Source: Methanoregulaceae archaeon (GTDB lineage: Bacteria > Armatimonadota > Fimbriimonadia > Fimbriimonadales > Fimbriimonadaceae). Taken from it: 64,000 nt of DNA. The DNA lies in contig JADZEW010000008.1 of NCBI GenBank assembly GCA_020850325.1, positions 124,001 to 188,000 of the forward strand, given 5' to 3'. Positions 10,697 through 19,206 of this stretch are shown here, piece after piece. The notes beneath the pieces are model-generated. The model was given only the letters and a program-made list of their open reading frames with translations. It made no database searches and was not told the DNA's origin. The first letter of the stretch is position 1. Every line of letters begins with the position of its first letter. The position numbers and the translations under genes were made by a program.

Positions 10697-11442
10697 CCAA
10701 CCCGTTTTCAAAGCACGTGAACACGAAGTCTTGGGAATGGCCCGTTTCGTTGGTGTCGCTGCTCCTCGGGGTCATGATCTCGCTGGCGTGGATCAATCAG
10801 AAGACTCAAGCCGAGCGTTCGGAGCAGCTGCCACCAGATATCCGTCGCCGATACATCGAGGGCCGGATCGATCTGAACGAACTGACGAAGCTCTCTGAGG
10901 AGGTCAGTCGTCTTCGCGAAGAGAATACGAAGTTGCAGAATGCGATGGCCGACAACAGCAAGCAGAGCAAGGTGCTCAACGAGAGCTTGCAGGAAGTCAA
11001 GATGTTCAGCGGCCTTACCGACGTCGAGGGGCCAGGATTGACGATTACGCTCCGCGACAGCGAGGACGAGAGCTCAGGGATGCCGGAGGACCGGATCATC
11101 CACGATGGTGACGTTCTGCGCACGGTGAACGAATTGTGGGCCTCCGGGGCCGAAGCGATCGAAGTCAATGGCCACCGGATCGTCATGAACACGAGCTTTC
11201 GGTGCGTTGGGCCCGTGATCCACGTGGAAGGAGTTCCGATCGCTTCTCCAGTGATGGTCCGGGTAATCGGCGACACCAAGACCCTTGAGGGGGCGATGAA
11301 GCTGCCTGGCGGCGTCCTCGACGAACTCCGCACTCAGGACCCCAACATGGTCCAGATTGACCGGGTCACGAAGCATCGATTCAAGGCCTACGCGGGTAAC
11401 ACCGTGCGCAAGTTCATCAAGCTGCCGGAGGCGAAGAAGTGA
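10693..11442 (+). CDS. DUF881 (YlxW/YlxX-type) protein
   Basis: One N-terminal membrane helix (about residues 15-33) is followed by a coiled-coil region rich in Leu/Glu/Lys (about 50-95) and a DUF881 domain. The recognisable pattern is DVEGPGLTITLRDS, then IIHDGDVLRTVNELW, GAEAIEVNGHRI and the I..PVMVRVIGD region. Function is unknown, but the family commonly sits next to the small basic protein and ftsQ/ftsA in Firmicutes and Actinobacteria. Start and stop codons overlap both neighbours (ATGA, GTGA). Confidence 0.85.
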   Translation: MTNPFSKHVNTKSWEWPVSLVSLLLGVMISLAWINQKTQAERSEQLPPDIRRRYIEGRIDLNELTKLSEEVSRLREENTKLQNAMADNSKQSKVLNESLQEVKMFSGLTDVEGPGLTITLRDSEDESSGMPEDRIIHDGDVLRTVNELWASGAEAIEVNGHRIVMNTSFRCVGPVIHVEGVPIASPVMVRVIGDTKTLEGAMKLPGGVLDELRTQDPNMVQIDRVTKHRFKAYAGNTVRKFIKLPEAKK

Positions 11443-11849
11443 TCCTGCTCCCCCTCCTGGCCCTGGTCATCGGCATCGTTGTCGTGCCGTTGCTGGGCAT
11501 CATGCCGCTCAAAGGCGAGTGGGCAAGGTACATCGCGGTGGCCAGCATCGCTGGCGTCGACACCGTGTTGGGTGGGATCCGCGCAGGGCTCGAAGGGAAG
11601 TTTCGCAACGACGTTTTCTTTACCGGCTTCCTCGCCAACGTGACGATCGCTTTCTTCATCGCGTGGCTTGGCGACCGGCTCGGCATCGACATGTACCTTG
11701 TTGCGGCGATCGTTCTGGGCTCGCGCATCTTTACGAATTTGAGTCTCATCCGACGCTGGTTGCTGACAAAATGGCAAGATAGTCGAGAGAGGGCGCGACG
11801 CGAGCGAGAGCAAGCGAGCGCCGCCGCATCGACAACGGCGAACCCATGA
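11439..11849 (+). CDS. sbp: Small basic protein, DUF1290 family
   Basis: Membrane protein of 136 residues with three to four hydrophobic helices. The conserved stretch GVDTVLGGIRAGLEGKFRND is diagnostic for the DUF1290/Sbp family, which lies between DUF881 and ftsA-type genes in many bacteria. The role is not established. The GTG start is fixed by the GTGA overlap with the preceding gene. The tail is long, charged and Arg/Ala-rich (about residues 108-136). Confidence 0.88.
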   Translation: MILLPLLALVIGIVVVPLLGIMPLKGEWARYIAVASIAGVDTVLGGIRAGLEGKFRNDVFFTGFLANVTIAFFIAWLGDRLGIDMYLVAAIVLGSRIFTNLSLIRRWLLTKWQDSRERARREREQASAAASTTANP

Positions 11850-13075
11850 GCAGCGATCTAGTTTTTGTCCTTGACCTTGGATCGACCAAGGCCGTGTGTA
11901 TGGCCGCTCGCGCTACCAGCGACGATAAGATCGAGGTGGTGGCGATGGCCCATGCCGATTGCAAAGGGGTCAAGCGGGGCGCTGTGGCCGATCTCGACGA
12001 CTCGGCGATGGCGGTCAGCGAAGTCATCCGAAAAGTCTCGGTCGCCTTGGGCGAGGACGTTAACCGGCTGGTGGTCGCGATCGGCGGATCCCACGTCGAG
12101 GGTGTGAACGCTCAGGGGTTCGTGCCGATCGTGCCTCAGTCGAGGCCGATCAACAGCGATGATGTCTTGCGGGTGGTCAACCACAGCCGCCAGTTGATGA
12201 TGCCGCCAGATCGAGAGCAAATCCAGGCCATCCCACGCGAGTTCCGGGTGAACGGCCAGCGGGGCATCGCTAAGCCGATCGGCATGAACGGCAGCAAGCT
12301 CGAGGTGATGACGTACATCGTCACTGGCCACACGCCCAACGTCCAGAATCTGGAGCGAGTCGTCCAGATGGCGGGAGCGCGGGTCGATGGCATGGTGCTC
12401 ATGCCGCTGGCGTCGGGGCTGGGTGTCCTGAGCGAGCAGGATCGCGAGTTGGGCGTTGTCGTGGTCGACATAGGCGGTGGAACCAGCGATATGGCCGTGT
12501 TTGCCAACGGCTCGATTGCTTTCCATGCCTCGCTGCCCATCGCCGGACAGCTCGTCACTAGCGATCTCAGCAAACTGCTCAAGACCACGCCCGACGAGGC
12601 CGAGCGGCTGAAGCTGCGCTATGGTGGAGCGGTGGCTTCGATGGTGCCTGAGGGAGACTCGCTCGACGTCAACCAGATCGGCCAAGAGGTGCCTCGTCCG
12701 ATGCAGCGCCGTGTGTTCTGCGAGATTGTCGAGAGCCGCATGCGCGAACTTGCGATCATGGTGCGCCAGCAGATCGAGCGTAGCGGATTTACGGGCATGC
12801 TTCCAGGTGGAGTGGTGCTGACCGGTGGCGGCTCGTTGCTCCCGAACACCGAGGACCTTTTTGAGACCAACCTTTCGCACATGCGGGTCAGGCGCGGAGT
12901 GCCGAAAGCCGAGGGGCAACTGAAGCACTCGCTGAATCGGCCCGAATATGCAACCGCGCTCGGTCTTGCCCGATACGCTCTGGATACCGCTGCCGACGAA
13001 TACGACACCGCGACCGGTGACGGTTCGTGGAAGGGGCGTGTCCGCTCGCTCTTCTCGATGTTCGGCAACAAGTGA
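11846..13075 (+). CDS. ftsA: Cell division protein FtsA
   Basis: Actin-like ATPase that tethers FtsZ to the membrane. Phosphate-1 loop VLDLGSTKAVC, the SHUT/1C region with IGGSHVEGVNAQG, phosphate-2 VVVDIGGGTSDMAVF and adenosine loop LTGGGSLLPN are all present. The C-terminal 16 residues (WKGRVRSLFSMFGNK region) form a short basic amphipathic helix, the usual FtsA membrane anchor. At 409 residues it has normal length. It closes the dcw overlap chain. No ftsZ follows, which is unusual, and the next gene has its own promoter. Confidence 0.95.
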   Translation: MSSDLVFVLDLGSTKAVCMAARATSDDKIEVVAMAHADCKGVKRGAVADLDDSAMAVSEVIRKVSVALGEDVNRLVVAIGGSHVEGVNAQGFVPIVPQSRPINSDDVLRVVNHSRQLMMPPDREQIQAIPREFRVNGQRGIAKPIGMNGSKLEVMTYIVTGHTPNVQNLERVVQMAGARVDGMVLMPLASGLGVLSEQDRELGVVVVDIGGGTSDMAVFANGSIAFHASLPIAGQLVTSDLSKLLKTTPDEAERLKLRYGGAVASMVPEGDSLDVNQIGQEVPRPMQRRVFCEIVESRMRELAIMVRQQIERSGFTGMLPGGVVLTGGGSLLPNTEDLFETNLSHMRVRRGVPKAEGQLKHSLNRPEYATALGLARYALDTAADEYDTATGDGSWKGRVRSLFSMFGNK

Positions 13076-13078
13076 CGG

Positions 13079-13084
13079 TATAAC
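13079..13084 (+). promoter_or_regulatory. -10-like hexamer directly before the amino-sugar kinase start
   Basis: TATAAC lies 7 nt before ATG 13092 and 3 nt after the ftsA stop, with no Shine-Dalgarno sequence between. Its position fits a leaderless mRNA start. Confidence 0.5.
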
Positions 13085-13091
13085 GAGCTAT

Positions 13092-13985
13092 ATGCCCCTG
13101 TACCTTGGGCTGGATTGCGGTGGATCGTCGTGCCGCGCCTTGGTGCTCGACGATGATCTGGAACCCGTGTTTCTTGCTCAGGGCGGCAGCGCCAACCTGA
13201 GCACCACGCCGGAGTCCGTGCTCGACCGGAGCCTCCATCGCGCCCTCGACGGCCTGCCGACCGTGGACTACACGTGTGCCTGTTTCGCGGGCATGATCTC
13301 CCCGGCCCGACGCGCGCATGCCGAGGCCATCTTGCGTCCCTTGGTCGGTAAGGGCGTGCTGTGGATCGAAGCCGACTATGTCGCGGCGCTTCGAGCCGCG
13401 CCGGAGTCCACCGACGCCTGCGTCATCGCGGGAACGGGTTCGGTCGTGTGCTCGTGGGTCGAGGACCGTGTCGAGCGCAGCGGCGGCGGCGGGTACTTGC
13501 TGGGCGATGAGGGTTCAGGCTATCGCTACGGCCGAGCCGCGTTGCGTGCGTTTCTATTTAATCCAGATTCGGCATCGGATTCTCTCCGATATGCGGTGAA
13601 CATGACGTTTCGTACCGATGATCCTGGTGAAGTGATGTCGACTCTTTATAGCGCGCCCGCTCCCGCATCGATGCTGGCTGGCCTAAGCACGGCGCTTGCC
13701 CAAGACGTTGCCGCCCGAGTTCCGTACGCGGTCGAGACGCTGCGTGACGAGTCTCGTTTGCTGGCGGCAGTTGTGGACGCGCATCTGACGCGCTGGCATC
13801 CCGGTTTAGAAGGCGGCCACATCGCGTTGGCGGGTGGGCTTTGGAAGCGGGCGGTGTTTCGCGAGGCGTTTCACGAGGCTCTGTGCGAGCTTCGGCCCGG
13901 CGCGATCGCGGTCAAGTCTACGCAGCCACCTGTGCGGGGAGCGGCGCTCCTGGCCAGGGATCGGGCCCTTCAGGAGGCCGCTTGA
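13092..13985 (+). CDS. BadF/BadG-family N-acetyl amino-sugar kinase
   Basis: ASKHA-fold sugar kinase, 297 residues. The first phosphate loop YLGLDCGGSSCRALVLD, the second GTGSVVCSWV and GGGGYLLGDEGSGYRYGR are the typical motifs of the GlcNAc/MurNAc kinase branch. Start 13092 places the first motif at residue 4; earlier in-frame codons lie inside ftsA. Directly followed by murQ through a TTGA overlap, so it probably phosphorylates GlcNAc and/or MurNAc released during wall turnover (compare the clostridial MurK enzymes). Substrate preference cannot be told from the sequence. Confidence 0.85.
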   Translation: MPLYLGLDCGGSSCRALVLDDDLEPVFLAQGGSANLSTTPESVLDRSLHRALDGLPTVDYTCACFAGMISPARRAHAEAILRPLVGKGVLWIEADYVAALRAAPESTDACVIAGTGSVVCSWVEDRVERSGGGGYLLGDEGSGYRYGRAALRAFLFNPDSASDSLRYAVNMTFRTDDPGEVMSTLYSAPAPASMLAGLSTALAQDVAARVPYAVETLRDESRLLAAVVDAHLTRWHPGLEGGHIALAGGLWKRAVFREAFHEALCELRPGAIAVKSTQPPVRGAALLARDRALQEAA

Positions 13986-14797
13986 GCACCGAGGGCCGCA
14001 ATCCGCGCTCGTTCGGTCTGGACCGGATGACCGCCTCCGAGATCGTCCGGCTGATGACCGAGGAAGAGGGGATCGTCATCCGTGCCGTCCGCGATCAGAC
14101 CGATGCCATCGCTTTGGCGGCTGAGCGGGCCGCAGAGGCCCTTGCCCACGAGGGAAGGGTCATCTATGTCGGATCGGGCACGAGTGGGCGCATTGCGGTC
14201 ATGGACGCCGCCGAGATGCCTCCCACCTTTGGCGTCGATCCTGATCGCTTCGTCGCGATCGTCTCGGGCGGCAGCCGGGCCGCATCATCGGCCCGCGAGA
14301 ATGCGGAGGACGACGAGCACGCGGCGGTGGTCGCGCTCAACCATCACAAGGTATCTCGACACGATGTGGTGTTTGGCCTAGCCGCTTCCGGGCGCACGCC
14401 TTTCACCGTGGCGGCGCTGCGCCACGCTCGTCGCAAAGGTGCCTGGACCTGCGCGATCGCGAACAACCTGAAGAGCCCGCTCGAGGAGGTTGCCGATCAT
14501 GCCATCGTGTTGCGGACGGGGCCGGAAGTGCTGACCGGTTCGACCCGCCTCAAGGCCGGTACGGCTCAGAAGCTCGTGCTCAACCGGATTTCGACCACGG
14601 CCATGGTGCTCCGTGGCAAGGTGGTCGAGAACTTGATGGTCGACCTGAAGATGACCAACGGCAAGCTGCGGGATCGCGGGGTGCGCATCGTGCGCGAGCT
14701 TTCGCATGCCACCGAAGAAGAGGCTCGTAACGCCCTCGAGAGCAGCGACTGGAACCTGCGGTCTGCGCTAGCCAAGCTTGGGCGACTAGGCAACTAG
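13982..14797 (+). CDS. murQ: N-acetylmuramic acid 6-phosphate etherase MurQ
   Basis: SIS-domain lyase that cleaves the lactyl ether of MurNAc-6-phosphate, giving GlcNAc-6-phosphate. The start is a TTG at 13982, overlapping the kinase stop as TTGA, with AGGAGG at 13972-13977. This places STEGRNPRS at the N-terminus, the family's TE.RNP motif. The SIS phospho-sugar loop VGSGTSGRIAVMDAAE, SGGSRAA and the C-terminal TGSTRLKAGTAQK/ISTTAMVLRGKV region are present. At 271 residues it is slightly short compared with about 300. Pairs functionally with the preceding kinase in peptidoglycan recycling. Confidence 0.93.
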   Translation: MSTEGRNPRSFGLDRMTASEIVRLMTEEEGIVIRAVRDQTDAIALAAERAAEALAHEGRVIYVGSGTSGRIAVMDAAEMPPTFGVDPDRFVAIVSGGSRAASSARENAEDDEHAAVVALNHHKVSRHDVVFGLAASGRTPFTVAALRHARRKGAWTCAIANNLKSPLEEVADHAIVLRTGPEVLTGSTRLKAGTAQKLVLNRISTTAMVLRGKVVENLMVDLKMTNGKLRDRGVRIVRELSHATEEEARNALESSDWNLRSALAKLGRLGN

Positions 14798-15447
14798 CCG
14801 GGGTGACGCACGCCGGGTAGGGCCCGTTCGGCCATTGCGCGATCCTCGCGCGCCATCGGATAGGACATCCGCAAGGCATCCATGAGGGTCATGGCTCCGA
14901 CGGCCATGGTCACATCGAAATGTGTCGGATCCGCGCGGTCCGGCGCTGTGCAAACCATGAGTCGCTGATCTTCTTTGTTCCAGAAGCGGTACTCGATTCG
15001 CGCCCCGCTCACTGATTCGTCGGGCTCGCCGAACTGTCGCACGAAGGACTTGACGAGATCCTCGATCCTCTCGACCTTGACATTCTCCTCGCGGCGGACG
15101 GCGATCGCGACCCGGTTGTCGACCAGGATCAGACCCAGGCCCTCATCCCGAGTCTCGAACCCGCGGGCCCTAAACCCCGTGCCGAAGCCCGGAGGCAGCT
15201 CTTTTAACCCGAATGAGTCCGGAGGTGGGAATGCCCGGCCCGCTTCCTCGAGCGAGTCACCGACCCGAAGCCGTCCGCTTTCGCTGATCAGCGCTAAGTC
15301 CGTCGGGGCTAAGGAAGAGGGGACTTCGACTTTGCCACCGAAGCGGATCGGAGGCACGGTCGCCTTTTGAGCCACGGGCTCACTGCGGCTGCAGCCGCCG
15401 CCCACGAGGGCAGCAAACGCGAACGGCAGCACGAAGTGGGCTTTCAC
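14794..15447 (-). CDS. Putative lipoprotein of unknown function
   Basis: Protein of 217 residues beginning with a lipoprotein signal (hydrophobic core, then VGGGC lipobox, Cys about residue 19). The mature part has no recognisable domain. It contains a GDSLEEAGRAFPPP segment and a long alternating beta-like region. It converges on murQ, overlapping its end by 4 nt, and is divergent from the HD-GYP gene. Predicted periplasmic, membrane-anchored. Confidence 0.6.
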   Translation of the reverse strand: MKAHFVLPFAFAALVGGGCSRSEPVAQKATVPPIRFGGKVEVPSSLAPTDLALISESGRLRVGDSLEEAGRAFPPPDSFGLKELPPGFGTGFRARGFETRDEGLGLILVDNRVAIAVRREENVKVERIEDLVKSFVRQFGEPDESVSGARIEYRFWNKEDQRLMVCTAPDRADPTHFDVTMAVGAMTLMDALRMSYPMAREDRAMAERALPGVRHPG

Positions 15448-15483
15448 GAGCGAATTATGCGCGTTATCGCGTCGGAATCGCGC

Positions 15484-15489
15484 TATAAT
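15484..15489 (+). promoter_or_regulatory. Candidate -10 box for the HD-GYP operon
   Basis: TATAAT lies in the 99-nt divergent gap between the lipoprotein gene and the HD-GYP gene, 57 nt before ATG 15547. No clear -35 at the standard distance. Confidence 0.4.
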
Positions 15490-15546
15490 CCGTCAACTCA
15501 TCGAGTCGAGGGCTAGGATGGCCTTCGCTGGGGGAACAAACCGCGC

Positions 15547-16839
15547 ATGGATGCGACACGGGGTAGAGCCGGAAACGGCTCATGGTGGCAGCTTTCGGGA
15601 GCGAAGGATCGGCGTCAAGCACGCAACGATGTCCTTGTCCTCTTGGTGAGTCTTTCCGGCTTGGCCGGGTTGGCGCTGGCCAGTCCCTTCCGCGCAGTCG
15701 GGCTCGAGTGGCTTTTTCTGATCCTCCTAGCCCTGATCGCCGATTGGATGCCGATCTCCCTGGGCGAGGGCCTTCGTCTGCGCTTTGTCGCGCCCTTCCT
15801 GGTTGCCGTCGCGGTGACGATGGGCCCCGTCGCTGCGGTCATCACCGATGTGACGGCTCTGGTTGCCGCCATGTTCGGGATGAGGCTCGTGGCTGACGGA
15901 TCGACTCACTCCGCGGCGCGCGAACTGGTGCGGTCCCTTGCGATATCCGTGCTTGCCGCCGGTGCCTACTGGCTTGTGGTCAAGGGTGATCCCAGTGCGC
16001 CGCTCATGCTGATGGCGGGAGGAACGGCGCTCGTGCTTGTCCACACCGGAGCCCACGTGCTGTTCCCCTTGGAGGGTCGCCGGTGGAAGATCCACCCTTT
16101 GGCGGAGATGCGGCCAAGCCTCTCGCTGATCGCGATCTATATCCTGCTCGCGGTAGCCGCCGCGGTCTTGTCGATGAGCGACTCTGTTGGCTGGTGCCTT
16201 TTGCTGTTCGGTCCAATCCTCGCGCTTCGGAAGTACCTCGAAGTCAAGCTGAGAATGCAGGCGGCATCGTACAACGCGGTGACGACGCTCGCAATGATGT
16301 TGCAACACGCGCACCCCTACACCCATCGCCATCTCGAGAGGGTCGCGTCGTTCTCTGAGGAAGTCGCGCTTCGGCTGGGGCTGGATCGAGCTCGAGCCCG
16401 GCGCGTACATCGCGCGGCCGTCCTCCACGATATCGGCAAGATCGCGGTCGATGAAGACATCCTCGATCTCCCGCGAAAGCTGACGACTGAGGAGTTCGCC
16501 CATGTTCAGCTTCACGCTGAGTTTGGCGGCCAGATTTTGGAGCCGGTCGATGAGTTTCGCGAGGAATCGTGCTGGATCCGCTACCACCACGAGCGCCCGG
16601 ACGGCCGCGGTTACCCCGAGGGGTTGCTCGATCCGGAGATTCCGATCGAGAGCAAGATCATCGCCGTTGTCGATGCGTTCGACGCGATGACCGGCGGCAT
16701 GGAAGGCCGCGATGGCCGTCCGTTCAAAGAACCGATGTCGGTTGAAGCCGCGCTCGTCGAGTTGGATCGCTGTGCGGGAACGCAGTTCGATTACCGAGTC
16801 GTTGCCGCGTTTCGGGCGGTGGTGGAGGGAGGACGATGA
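15547..16839 (+). CDS. Membrane HD-GYP protein, probable c-di-GMP phosphodiesterase
   Basis: The N-terminal half (about residues 30-225) is a multi-helix membrane region. The C-terminal half is an HD-GYP phosphodiesterase domain. Metal ligands are seen in HPYTHRHLERV, in HDIGKIAVDEDIL, in HAEFGGQIL and in the signature HHERPDGRGYPEGL; DAFDAMTGG follows. HD-GYP domains hydrolyse c-di-GMP, and all key residues are visible, so activity is expected. The last codons overlap the next gene by ATGA, and that neighbour is a degenerate copy of the same domain. Confidence 0.85.
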   Translation: MDATRGRAGNGSWWQLSGAKDRRQARNDVLVLLVSLSGLAGLALASPFRAVGLEWLFLILLALIADWMPISLGEGLRLRFVAPFLVAVAVTMGPVAAVITDVTALVAAMFGMRLVADGSTHSAARELVRSLAISVLAAGAYWLVVKGDPSAPLMLMAGGTALVLVHTGAHVLFPLEGRRWKIHPLAEMRPSLSLIAIYILLAVAAAVLSMSDSVGWCLLLFGPILALRKYLEVKLRMQAASYNAVTTLAMMLQHAHPYTHRHLERVASFSEEVALRLGLDRARARRVHRAAVLHDIGKIAVDEDILDLPRKLTTEEFAHVQLHAEFGGQILEPVDEFREESCWIRYHHERPDGRGYPEGLLDPEIPIESKIIAVVDAFDAMTGGMEGRDGRPFKEPMSVEAALVELDRCAGTQFDYRVVAAFRAVVEGGR

Positions 16840-17513
16840 ACGCGGACGTCGTAGGAGTCGTGATCGCCCTGATTCTCGTGACCGCCGCCTTGGTGTACGC
16901 CACCCGGGTCGAGCTTCCCGTGCGCGAGAACGAGAAGATGACGCAGACGCTCCGCGCCTTCGCGAAGGCAATCGAGCTGAGATTCCCCAGCCACACCGGT
17001 CTCTCGGCCCGGGTGGCCTCGCTCAGCCGGCATGTCGGGGCCGAGGTCGGTCTTTCGGAGTGGCGTTTGCGCGAACTCGAAAAGGCGGCATGGCTGCGCG
17101 ATGTCGGGCTGTGCTCGATCCCCTATGAGCTCATCAACCGACGTACGCCCTCGGAGTGGTCCGAGGCCGATCGCGCCACCTACGACCGGCACCCCGAAGT
17201 CTCCGGCGCGATGCTCGAGTTGGTGCCCTCCTTAAGGCACTTGGCCCCCATCGTCCGGTGCCATCACGCGAACTACGACGGCTCCTCTGGTCCCTACTTC
17301 CCCCACGGGGAGCAGCTGCCGATCGAGTCGCGGATTCTCAAGCTGATCGCTGACTACGTGTGGCTGGAGCGCCGCCAGGGCCAACTGCTGGCTCGCGAGC
17401 AACTCCGCGACGGAGCCGGCACCGCCTACGACCCCCGGCTCGTCGAAGCGTTCCTGGGAGTGCTAACATCAACCCGTGTCGGAGATTCCGCCGAGTCCCT
17501 CGTTAACGTCTGA
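16836..17513 (+). CDS. Degenerate HD-GYP-like membrane protein
   Basis: One N-terminal transmembrane helix (about residues 4-22) is followed by a domain that aligns by eye with HD-GYP, including HTGLSARVASLSRHV, HPEVSGAML and RCHHANYDGSSGPY. The HD pair is RD (WLRDVGLCSIP) and the GYP is lost (GPYFPHG), so metal-dependent catalysis is unlikely. Co-translated with the intact HD-GYP gene through ATGA, it may act as a regulatory partner. That role is inference. 225 residues. Confidence 0.7.
   Translation: MNADVVGVVIALILVTAALVYATRVELPVRENEKMTQTLRAFAKAIELRFPSHTGLSARVASLSRHVGAEVGLSEWRLRELEKAAWLRDVGLCSIPYELINRRTPSEWSEADRATYDRHPEVSGAMLELVPSLRHLAPIVRCHHANYDGSSGPYFPHGEQLPIESRILKLIADYVWLERRQGQLLAREQLRDGAGTAYDPRLVEAFLGVLTSTRVGDSAESLVNV
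17464..17469 (+). promoter_or_regulatory. -10-like hexamer 6 nt before the glycosyltransferase start
   Basis: TAACAT lies 6 nt before GTG 17476, inside the end of the preceding gene. Weak alone, it fits the leaderless pattern seen at several other starts. Confidence 0.3.
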
Positions 17514-19206
17514 GACGCCCGCCTGGCATCGCTGGCTGTTGCCCGCGATCCTGCTGATTGCCTTTGGCATCCGGTTGCTGGGCATCAGTTGGGGTTTGCC
17601 TAACGACCTCCACGACCAGAGCTATCACCCCGACGAGCAGGTGATTTGGACCTACGCCCAGCAGATCGAGCCCGCCAAGCTCGACTTCACGCCCGGCTTT
17701 TACAACTACGGCACGCTGTACCTGACCGTCATGCGCATCACCACCGACGTGGTCATGGCGTACCGAGGTGGCCCCGATGCGAACGATCCCAGCTCGGTTT
17801 GGCAGTTTGTCGGGGCGTGTCACCTCGCAGGCCGCATCTTCAGCGCGGTCGCCGGAGCCATCGCCTGCGGACTGGTTTTCGCGCTGCTTCGGCGGGTCAC
17901 CCACCCCATCGGGGCGGGCGTGGGCGGGCTTCTCGCCGCCTTTGCTCCCGCGTGGGTGGTGCACTCGCGGTTCCAGACCGTCGATGCACTGGCGGTATGT
18001 CTGCTGGTCGCCAGCCTCTATGCGTCGGTTCGGCTGCTCGATGATCCGAGACCGATGAAATGGGCACTCTGGGCGGGGGTGTTCGCGGGGCTCTCCACCG
18101 GCACCAAGTACACCGGCGTGCTCGCGCTGTTTGCGCTCGCTGCGGCGTTGGCGCTGCGGCCGAAGGAGGCCGAGCCCGTGCCCAACCGGGCCAAGCTGCT
18201 CGCGTTTGGGGTGGGCATGTGGCTGGTCAGCTTCTTCCTCGCCACCCCGGGCGTCCTGCTTGAGACCTCGGCGTTTATCCGCGACTTCAAATACGAGATG
18301 TGGCACACCCAGACCGGCCACGGCTTGATCTTCGAGCGGACGGGTCCTGGGTTCATCCACCACGCGATCAACCTCGTCCAGGGACTCCACCCGCTCCCTG
18401 CGCTTCTGGGCTTTGCCGGACTGGTGATGGCCCTGGTGACGAGGCCAAAGTTCGCCCTCGTGATCTTCGCGTTCACCCTGCCTTACTACATTCTCGTTGG
18501 CCGCGCCGAGATCGCGTTCATCCGCTACACGTTGCCCTTCATCGTGCTGATGCCCGTGTTCGTGGGCTGGCTGGCGGGGGAGATGCACTCGCGCGGCGGC
18601 CGTAGCAAGCTCGTGACCGGTCTGGCCATGGTGTGCGTGGGTGCGGCGGGCTTGACCACGATGGACTTCACGACCGTGATGTCGCGTCCGGACCCGCGGG
18701 ACCGCCTCGTCGAGTGGTTCCGCAAGGAGTCGACCCCCGAAACCACCGTCGGGCTGGTCAGCGATCCCTGGTTCTACACCCCGGCATTCTTCAAGAGCTC
18801 CGCCATGATGCGTGGGCGGCAGCGGATGCAGTGGGAAGAGATGTTTGCCGCATCGGGACCCCGCGTGGTGCAGTTCCTGCCCGAAGACCCGCGCGAGCGG
18901 TACGACTGGGACATCCGATTGCTGACCTCGATGCAGCCGGACTACGTGGTGTTCAGCAGCTTTGAAGTCGGCCCCGTGTCGCGGCTGAGCAACTTCACCG
19001 GCACGTACATCGAGGTCGACCGGTTCCGCGAGTTCCATACGATGCTCGAGGCCGATTACGAGCAGATCATGCCCGCGCCGCCGACCGGTTCGCCTTCGCT
19101 CGCCGAGCGGTATCGCATGGCGAACCAACTGGTGCACGACCTGGAGTATGTGCGTCCTCTCTATTGGGTATGGAAAAGGAAGCCGACCGTCTCCCCGACG
19201 CCCTAG
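17476..19206 (+). CDS. GT39/PMT-like membrane glycosyltransferase
   Basis: Membrane protein of 576 residues with about ten hydrophobic helices. The first extracytoplasmic loop carries DLHDQSYHPDEQVIW; the acidic pair here is the catalytic signature of polyprenyl-phosphate-dependent GT-C enzymes (PMT, ArnT, GT39-like). A soluble C-terminal domain of about 170 residues follows. The GTG start overlaps the preceding gene by 38 nt. The acceptor is unknown; protein or envelope-glycan mannosylation-type reactions are typical of the family. Confidence 0.75.
   Translation: MSEIPPSPSLTSETPAWHRWLLPAILLIAFGIRLLGISWGLPNDLHDQSYHPDEQVIWTYAQQIEPAKLDFTPGFYNYGTLYLTVMRITTDVVMAYRGGPDANDPSSVWQFVGACHLAGRIFSAVAGAIACGLVFALLRRVTHPIGAGVGGLLAAFAPAWVVHSRFQTVDALAVCLLVASLYASVRLLDDPRPMKWALWAGVFAGLSTGTKYTGVLALFALAAALALRPKEAEPVPNRAKLLAFGVGMWLVSFFLATPGVLLETSAFIRDFKYEMWHTQTGHGLIFERTGPGFIHHAINLVQGLHPLPALLGFAGLVMALVTRPKFALVIFAFTLPYYILVGRAEIAFIRYTLPFIVLMPVFVGWLAGEMHSRGGRSKLVTGLAMVCVGAAGLTTMDFTTVMSRPDPRDRLVEWFRKESTPETTVGLVSDPWFYTPAFFKSSAMMRGRQRMQWEEMFAASGPRVVQFLPEDPRERYDWDIRLLTSMQPDYVVFSSFEVGPVSRLSNFTGTYIEVDRFREFHTMLEADYEQIMPAPPTGSPSLAERYRMANQLVHDLEYVRPLYWVWKRKPTVSPTP

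Noticed and set aside
11858-12928. 356-codon minus-strand frame opposite ftsA
   Set aside because: Antisense shadow of a highly conserved gene; no motifs.
15484-15489. Full sigma70-type promoter for the HD-GYP gene
   Set aside because: Only the TATAAT is convincing; no TTGACA-like element lies 16-18 nt upstream. Kept as a -10 candidate only.
15490-15600. Possible c-di-GMP riboswitch before the HD-GYP gene
   Set aside because: A GAGCCG-GAAA-CGGCTC hairpin is seen around the start of the gene, but the GEMM core (CACGCACAGGGCAAACC and GGGACGCAAAGCC) is absent and the hairpin lies within the coding region.
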